DNA of 35,073 bases from Chloroflexota bacterium (lineage in GTDB: Bacteria; Chloroflexota; UBA6077; CF-72). The notes under the pieces are model-generated. The model had not been told where the DNA came from, did not search any database, and saw only the letters and a program-made list of their open reading frames with translations. Numbering within the stretch: the first letter of the stretch is position 1; each line of letters starts with the position of its first letter. Where the stretch lies: the NCBI GenBank assembly GCA_005883405.1, contig VBGG01000050.1, forward strand, positions 2,529-37,601, given 5' to 3'. Of this stretch, positions 34,658 to 35,073 are shown one piece after another. The position numbers and the translations under genes were made by a program.

Positions 34658-35073
34658 GCACCACGCCGGCCAACGTGGCCTCCCTGACAGGCGAACGCAA
34701 GAACGGTGTCGCCGCGCTCGAGTTGCGCAACGTGCACACGTTCTACGGACACATCCACGCCATCAAGGGCGTCTCGCTACGAGTGGACCAGGGCGAGATC
34801 GTCACGCTGATTGGCGCCAATGGCGCCGGCAAGACGACCACGCTGCGAACGATCTCGGGCATCCAGCAGCCGCGCGAAGGTCAGGTGCTGTTGAACGGGC
34901 AGCGCATCGATCGGCTGCCGCCACACCGCATCGTCGAGATGGGCATCTGCCAGTCGCCGTAGGGGCGGCGGATCTTCTCGCGCATGAGTGTGCAGGAGAA
35001 CCTCGAGATGGGTGCCTTTGCGCGGCGCGACGCGGCCGTGGCCATCCGCGCGGACCTCGAGCGCACGCTCGAG
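34654..35073 (+). pseudogene. livF: Branched-chain amino acid-type ABC transporter ATPase (LivF-like), in-frame TAG at 34960-34962; 3' end beyond the window
   Basis: LELRNVHTFYGHIHAIKGVSLRVDQGEIVTLIGANGAGKTTTLRTISGI...HRIVEMGICQSP-[TAG]-GRRIFSRMSVQENLEMGAF. The family normally has Glu (QSPEGRRIF) at the TAG position. Confidence 0.85.

Noticed and set aside
34960-34962. Pyrrolysine or TAG-recoding explanation for the livF stop
   Set aside because: The position is a conserved Glu, not a special catalytic residue; neighbouring liv genes are also damaged, so mutation or error is simpler.

Overview
High-GC bacterial chromosomal window; gene content and style suggest Chloroflexota (inference, not proven). 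No rRNA, tRNA, CRISPR array or intact transposase was recognised. Contents, left to right: 3' part of polyphosphate kinase (ppk1); proline iminopeptidase-like hydrolase; ECF42-type sigma factor; a structured palindromic element beside a PIN/AraC gene-remnant chimera; a ~578-aa uncharacterised protein with a nucleoside-phosphorylase-like C-terminus; a glutaredoxin-PDZ protein whose catalytic CPWC motif reads TGA-P-W-C in frame (candidate selenoprotein); a three-copy ~92-bp tandem repeat; a xylose-type ABC operon (minus strand); a vanadium haloperoxidase-like PAP2 protein next to an FG-GAP/UnbV lipoprotein; a D-aminoacylase-like amidohydrolase; a LacI regulator with a perfect palindromic operator in front of a fructose-type ABC operon plus PfkB kinase; a glycan cluster (several glycosyltransferases, fused ABC exporter, epimerase, deacetylase); a TPR protein with an acidic tail; and a branched-chain amino acid-type (liv) ABC operon. 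Best candidate for something hidden: the UGA-containing glutaredoxin-PDZ gene at 5764-6267. A standard ORF caller truncates it and loses its active site, and it has a plausible bacterial SECIS-like hairpin just after the UGA. A caution applies: at least four genes in the right third (epimerase, livK, livG, livF) carry short deletions/frameshifts or a nonsense codon, so sequence error or gene decay is real in this contig and must be excluded for the UGA as well.
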